Shown: positions 61,288 to 64,000 of the stretch, in pieces
How the letters are laid out: every line of letters starts with the position of its first letter
Position numbering within the stretch: position 1 is the stretch's first letter
Translations under genes and position numbers: made by a program
Notes under the pieces: model-generated
What the model was told of the DNA's origin: nothing
Seen by the model: the letters and a program-made list of their open reading frames with translations, nothing else
Databases searched by the model: none
From: DASPKM01 sp035628135
GTDB lineage: Bacteria; Bacteroidota; Bacteroidia; Chitinophagales; Chitinophagaceae
Assembly (NCBI GenBank): GCA_035628135.1
Contig: DASPKM010000013.1
Span: 248,001-312,000, forward strand
Length of the DNA stretch: 64,000 nucleotides
Direction of reading: 5' to 3'

Positions 61288-61914
61288 TTAACCTGTAATA
61301 GCGTCAAAACGGTATCCCATAGCCGAAAAATGCTCTAAAGTGTCCGGCAACGCTTTTTGTAAGTTGGGGAATGCTTTTTCACTATCGTGAAATATAACAA
61401 TCGAACCTGCTCCGGCATTACGGGTAACATTAACCGAACATTTCTCTGGCGTAATGGTAGTATCGAAATCCCCGCTCACCACATCCCACATCACTATCTT
61501 GAATTGCAACGAGGATTGCGTAAGATGTTTGGCCTGAAATCTTGTAATGCGTCCATAAGGGGGCCTGAATAAAGAAGAGTCGATATACTTGCGTGCGTCG
61601 ATAATATCCTTAAAATACTCCTCATCCGTTACCTGCCAACCGTTCAAATGATTGAATGTATGATTGGCCGTTACATGTCCTTCGCTGAGCAGGCGCTCAT
61701 ACAATGCGGGATGGTCCATCACATTTTTTCCTATGCAAAAAAAAGTTCCCTTTGCATTGTATTTTTTCAATTGCTCCAATACAAATGGTGTGGCTATCGG
61801 GTGGGGCCCATCGTCGAACGTGAGGTACATGATCTTTTCACGCGAAGGAATATCCCACATAAGATTTGAATACATCCGCTTCAGGTACCACGGGGTCTTT
61901 ATGAAATACCACAT
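61288..61914 (-). CDS. Polysaccharide deacetylase (NodB-type, CE4)
   Basis: The 208-residue product has all CE4 motifs: TFDDGPHPIATP (motif 1), ANHTFNHL (motif 2), FRPPYGRIT (motif 3), MWDVVSGDFD (motif 4) and IVIFHDSEKAF (motif 5). It should remove acetyl groups from N-acetylglucosamine in peptidoglycan, chitin or a surface polysaccharide. There is no signal peptide, unlike many secreted family members, so it may act in the cytoplasm or be a membrane-associated form. It follows the ARPP-1-like gene by 4 bases and is in one operon with it. Confidence 0.9.
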   Translation of the reverse strand: MWYFIKTPWYLKRMYSNLMWDIPSREKIMYLTFDDGPHPIATPFVLEQLKKYNAKGTFFCIGKNVMDHPALYERLLSEGHVTANHTFNHLNGWQVTDEEYFKDIIDARKYIDSSLFRPPYGRITRFQAKHLTQSSLQFKIVMWDVVSGDFDTTITPEKCSVNVTRNAGAGSIVIFHDSEKAFPNLQKALPDTLEHFSAMGYRFDAITG

Positions 61915-61918
61915 CTTT

Positions 61919-62920
61919 TCAATAGGTAGTTATGTGAATAATTTTTCCATTGTGATAAAATGCCTTGCCGCGCTCCCGGATGAACGCCTGTTGCGATGCC
62001 TCGCTTCTCAACAGCTCGTCCATGTAAGCCTTCACTTTTGCATCGGGCGCGGTAATGGTTGCGCCGTGCACGATGGCCTCATCGATATAACCCAGCAGCA
62101 TCGGTTGCAACTGCCCGTAAAATAAATTCGTGCCGGCGAAAATATCACAGCCTATCACCTTATCGCCAGACACACATACAATTCCTATGACCGTGCTGTC
62201 CGAATTTTTGAATCTTTGCTGGAAGTGGTCCCAGTACTCTTTTTCAAGCGCTGCAAACTTCTTGTCCTGGTTGCGTGCAAGGTAAGAGAAAGTAGCAGCC
62301 TTCACCTTGTCCTTGTCCAGTTCGTTAAATATCTCCCGCCAGATGAGCACCTGGTTCCTGCTTTTATCCAGCACCTTGCGCAGGTGCATGTTGGCCTGCT
62401 TCTGGTATACAAATTTTTTTTCCCTGTCGCTCCACCTGCCTTCTTCAACGCACATTACGGGCACCTGCATGCGCGATTCGCGGGCCAGCATGATGGTATC
62501 CCGGGTGATCATGCGGTCTTGTCGTCCGCCGGCAATGATGTCGCCCCCCGGGATAAAAATATTTTTGTGCGAAAGGTTTTCGATGATCAGCCAGTGCACA
62601 TTTTCGGTAGAAGCGGAGCCTCGTTCCGAAACCCTGGCCAGGCCCTTTTGCAGCGCTTCGTTGAGGGTGATGGTTTCCCCGGTCACGGGAAGGCCCGGAT
62701 TGCCCGCGCCCTTCCAGCGTATGGGTATCACCTTAAGGTTTTTGTATTGCCATGCGCTGTCATAGTCTACGTGCAGGTTCTCGTAGGTCAGTTGTGCCCT
62801 GAGCGGCAACTGCGCAACGGCCAGGAGGATTAGTATAACGGTTTTTCTCAACACGGCGAAGCCAAGATACTTCAATATGCTTAAACGCTTTTCCACAGCC
62901 GCTTCGTATTTGGGGTTCAT
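61919..62920 (-). CDS. Exported ARPP-1-like domain protein
   Basis: The 333-residue product has an N-terminal hydrophobic segment (AVLRKTVILILLAVAQLPLRAQ) after a charged leader of about 22 residues. The main part contains VIPIRWKGAG, NEALQKGLARVSERG, IFIPGGDIIAGGRQDRMITRD and RMQVPVMCVEEGRWS, the pattern of ARPP-1, a domain I associate with ADP-ribose-related and phosphatase contexts. The catalytic role is unclear. It is transcribed just before the polysaccharide deacetylase gene, an unexpected pairing. The longer start may be wrong; an ATG just before the hydrophobic segment is not present. Confidence 0.65.
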   Translation of the reverse strand: MNPKYEAAVEKRLSILKYLGFAVLRKTVILILLAVAQLPLRAQLTYENLHVDYDSAWQYKNLKVIPIRWKGAGNPGLPVTGETITLNEALQKGLARVSERGSASTENVHWLIIENLSHKNIFIPGGDIIAGGRQDRMITRDTIMLARESRMQVPVMCVEEGRWSDREKKFVYQKQANMHLRKVLDKSRNQVLIWREIFNELDKDKVKAATFSYLARNQDKKFAALEKEYWDHFQQRFKNSDSTVIGIVCVSGDKVIGCDIFAGTNLFYGQLQPMLLGYIDEAIVHGATITAPDAKVKAYMDELLRSEASQQAFIRERGKAFYHNGKIIHITTY

Positions 62921-62947
62921 CTGGTTTTACGAGAGATGTTGCTTGGG

Positions 62948-63045
62948 GTCATTAAGTCATTGGGTCATTAAGATCCCCCACTGTCGATAGCCATAACGTA
63001 ATGACTTATTGAGCCAATGACCCAATGACCCAATGACTTATTAAC
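62948..63045. repeat. Inverted 8-bp-unit array element, copy 3
   Basis: The left arm is GTCATTAA, GTCATTGG, GTCATTAA (62948-62971). The right arm is GTAATGAC, TTATTGAG, CCAATGAC, CCAATGAC, CCAATGAC, TTATTAAC (62998-63045). Only about 26 bases lie between them. The right arm ends 26 bases before the gltX ATG. Confidence 0.9.
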
Positions 63046-63055
63046 CGCGCGCCTC

Positions 63056-63063
63056 TATCTTTG
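63056..63063 (+). promoter_or_regulatory. -7 box of gltX
   Basis: TATCTTTG is a perfect match to TAnnTTTG, 8 bases before the gltX ATG, implying a leaderless or very short-leader transcript. The -33 region would fall within the right arm of the repeat element. Confidence 0.6.
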
Positions 63064-63071
63064 CAGCCTGT

Positions 63072-64000
63072 ATGAGTAAAGTAAGAGTACGTTTTGCACC
63101 AAGTCCAACAGGCGGCCTCCACCTGGGCGGCATGCGCACCGTATTGTACAATTTCCTGTTCGCCCGCCAGCATGGGGGCGAGTTTGTGCTGCGCATAGAA
63201 GATACCGATCAATCCCGCTATGTACCCGGCGCAGAAGAATACATACTGGAATGCCTGAAATGGTGTGGTCTGGAGCCCGACGAAAGTCCTTATCACGCCG
63301 GTCCCTACGGCCCCTACCGTCAAAGCGAACGTAAGCAGTTATACCGCCAATACGCAGAACAACTGGTACAACAAGGCAATGCTTATTACGCCTTCGATAC
63401 GCCGGAGGAGTTGGACCAGATGCGCGAACGCCTGAAAACCGATAGCAATCCCGCACCGCAGTACGATCACATCACGCGCAAACAAATGCGCAATTCGCTC
63501 ACGCTTGCAGCCGATGAAGTAAACATGTTATTGCAGCGGGGGACACCGCACGTTATAAGAATAATGATGCCCGGCAATGAGACTGTGCAGTTTACCGACA
63601 TGGTGCGCGGCGATATTCAATTTGAAAGCAATGTGGTGGACGATAAAGTACTGCTGAAAGCCGATGGCATGCCCACTTACCACCTGGCAGTAGTGGTGGA
63701 TGATTACCTGATGAAGATCACCCATGCTTTTCGTGGTGAAGAATGGCTGCCAAGCGCACCTGTACATTTGTTATTGTGGAAATACTTAGGATGGCAAGCG
63801 CAAATGCCGCGCTGGGCACACCTCCCGCTTATTATGGGCCCCAATGGTAAACTAAGCAAGCGCGATGGATCAAAATACGGCTTCCCGGTGTTTGCCATGA
63901 ACTGGACCGACCCGCGCACCAATGAATTTACCGAAGGGTTCCGCGAACGCGGTTTCTTACCCGAAGCTTTTATCAATATGCTTGCAATGCTGGGATGGAA
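63072..64000 (+). CDS. gltX: Glutamyl-tRNA synthetase (3' truncated by window)
   Basis: The frame begins at ATG 63072 and remains open to the window end, showing 309 residues of an expected 500 or so. It contains the class I synthetase HIGH region as RFAPSPTGGLHLGGMRT, LRIEDTDQSRYVPG, GPYRQSERK and the KMSKS-like KLSKRDGSKYG. It attaches glutamate to tRNA-Glu and is essential. The zinc-binding region of some GltX enzymes is not seen in this part. It is transcribed divergently from the ARPP-1-like gene, across the third repeat element. Confidence 0.95.
   Translation, partial: MSKVRVRFAPSPTGGLHLGGMRTVLYNFLFARQHGGEFVLRIEDTDQSRYVPGAEEYILECLKWCGLEPDESPYHAGPYGPYRQSERKQLYRQYAEQLVQQGNAYYAFDTPEELDQMRERLKTDSNPAPQYDHITRKQMRNSLTLAADEVNMLLQRGTPHVIRIMMPGNETVQFTDMVRGDIQFESNVVDDKVLLKADGMPTYHLAVVVDDYLMKITHAFRGEEWLPSAPVHLLLWKYLGWQAQMPRWAHLPLIMGPNGKLSKRDGSKYGFPVFAMNWTDPRTNEFTEGFRERGFLPEAFINMLAMLGW

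Overview
This window looks like a chromosome segment from a Bacteroidota bacterium, most likely near the Chitinophagaceae. The reasons are type IX secretion (T9SS) genes (PorV, a PorP/SprF-like protein, GldJ and two proteins with C-terminal sorting domains), the gldJ-murF gene order, a bacillithiol synthesis gene (bshA), many LytS/LytTR two-component pairs, frequent TTG starts, and perfect matches to the Bacteroidota -7 box TAnnTTTG upstream of several genes. I cannot fix the genus. Base composition is about half G+C, except for a visibly AT-richer stretch at about 54-59 kb.

Layout. 0-5 kb: the 3' part of a secreted M43-type metalloprotease, trmD, and two tandem exported LolA-like paralogues. 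5-10 kb: adenine deaminase, then an apparent operon of a LiaF-like membrane protein, a DUF4288 protein, a LytS kinase and a LytTR regulator. 10-24 kb: housekeeping and envelope genes (anmK, upp, a PorP/SprF-like protein, a DASS transporter, a 3-methyladenine glycosylase, an EI24 protein with an RsmI-like methylase, an M28 peptidase, bshA, an EnvC-like protein, a DUF4292 lipoprotein, ispF, porV). 24-27 kb: gldJ and murF. 27-30 kb: a four-gene minus-strand operon of an uncharacterised small protein with a PCPxxC motif, a polytopic membrane protein, a HisKA_3 kinase and a NarL-type regulator. 30-44 kb: a GH5 glucanase, a LytTR regulator with a 7TM-type kinase, a 1266-residue protein of nine alternating Fn3-like repeats with a T9SS tail, a 1-Cys peroxiredoxin, and a 1220-residue Reg_prop/Y_Y_Y/GAF kinase with its LytTR partner. 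44-53 kb: a methyltransferase, a haloperoxidase-like lipoprotein, another LytS/LytTR pair, an OmpA-like lipoprotein and an Mla-type lipid transport operon (permease, ATPase, MCE protein). 53-59 kb: AT-rich accessory genes (cupin, AraC regulator, hypotheticals, alpha/beta hydrolase, DUF4262 protein). 59-64 kb: tRNA-Ser(GGA), tatD, a lipoprotein, a polysaccharide deacetylase paired with an ARPP-1-like protein, and the 5' part of gltX.

The most unusual structure is a family of intergenic elements made of tandem 8-bp units (GTCATTRR) in a left arm and the inverted units (YYAATGAC) in a right arm. There are three copies, at 9652-9823, 25921-26012 and 62948-63045. Each has its right arm just upstream of a start codon (53-aa protein, murF, gltX). 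Other points of interest are the four-gene sensory operon at 27.3-29.8 kb, the ABAB higher-order repeat in the Fn3 protein, and a diverged copy of the tRNA-Ser 3' end and its flank at 55.24 kb that could mark the edge of an old island next to tRNA-Ser.
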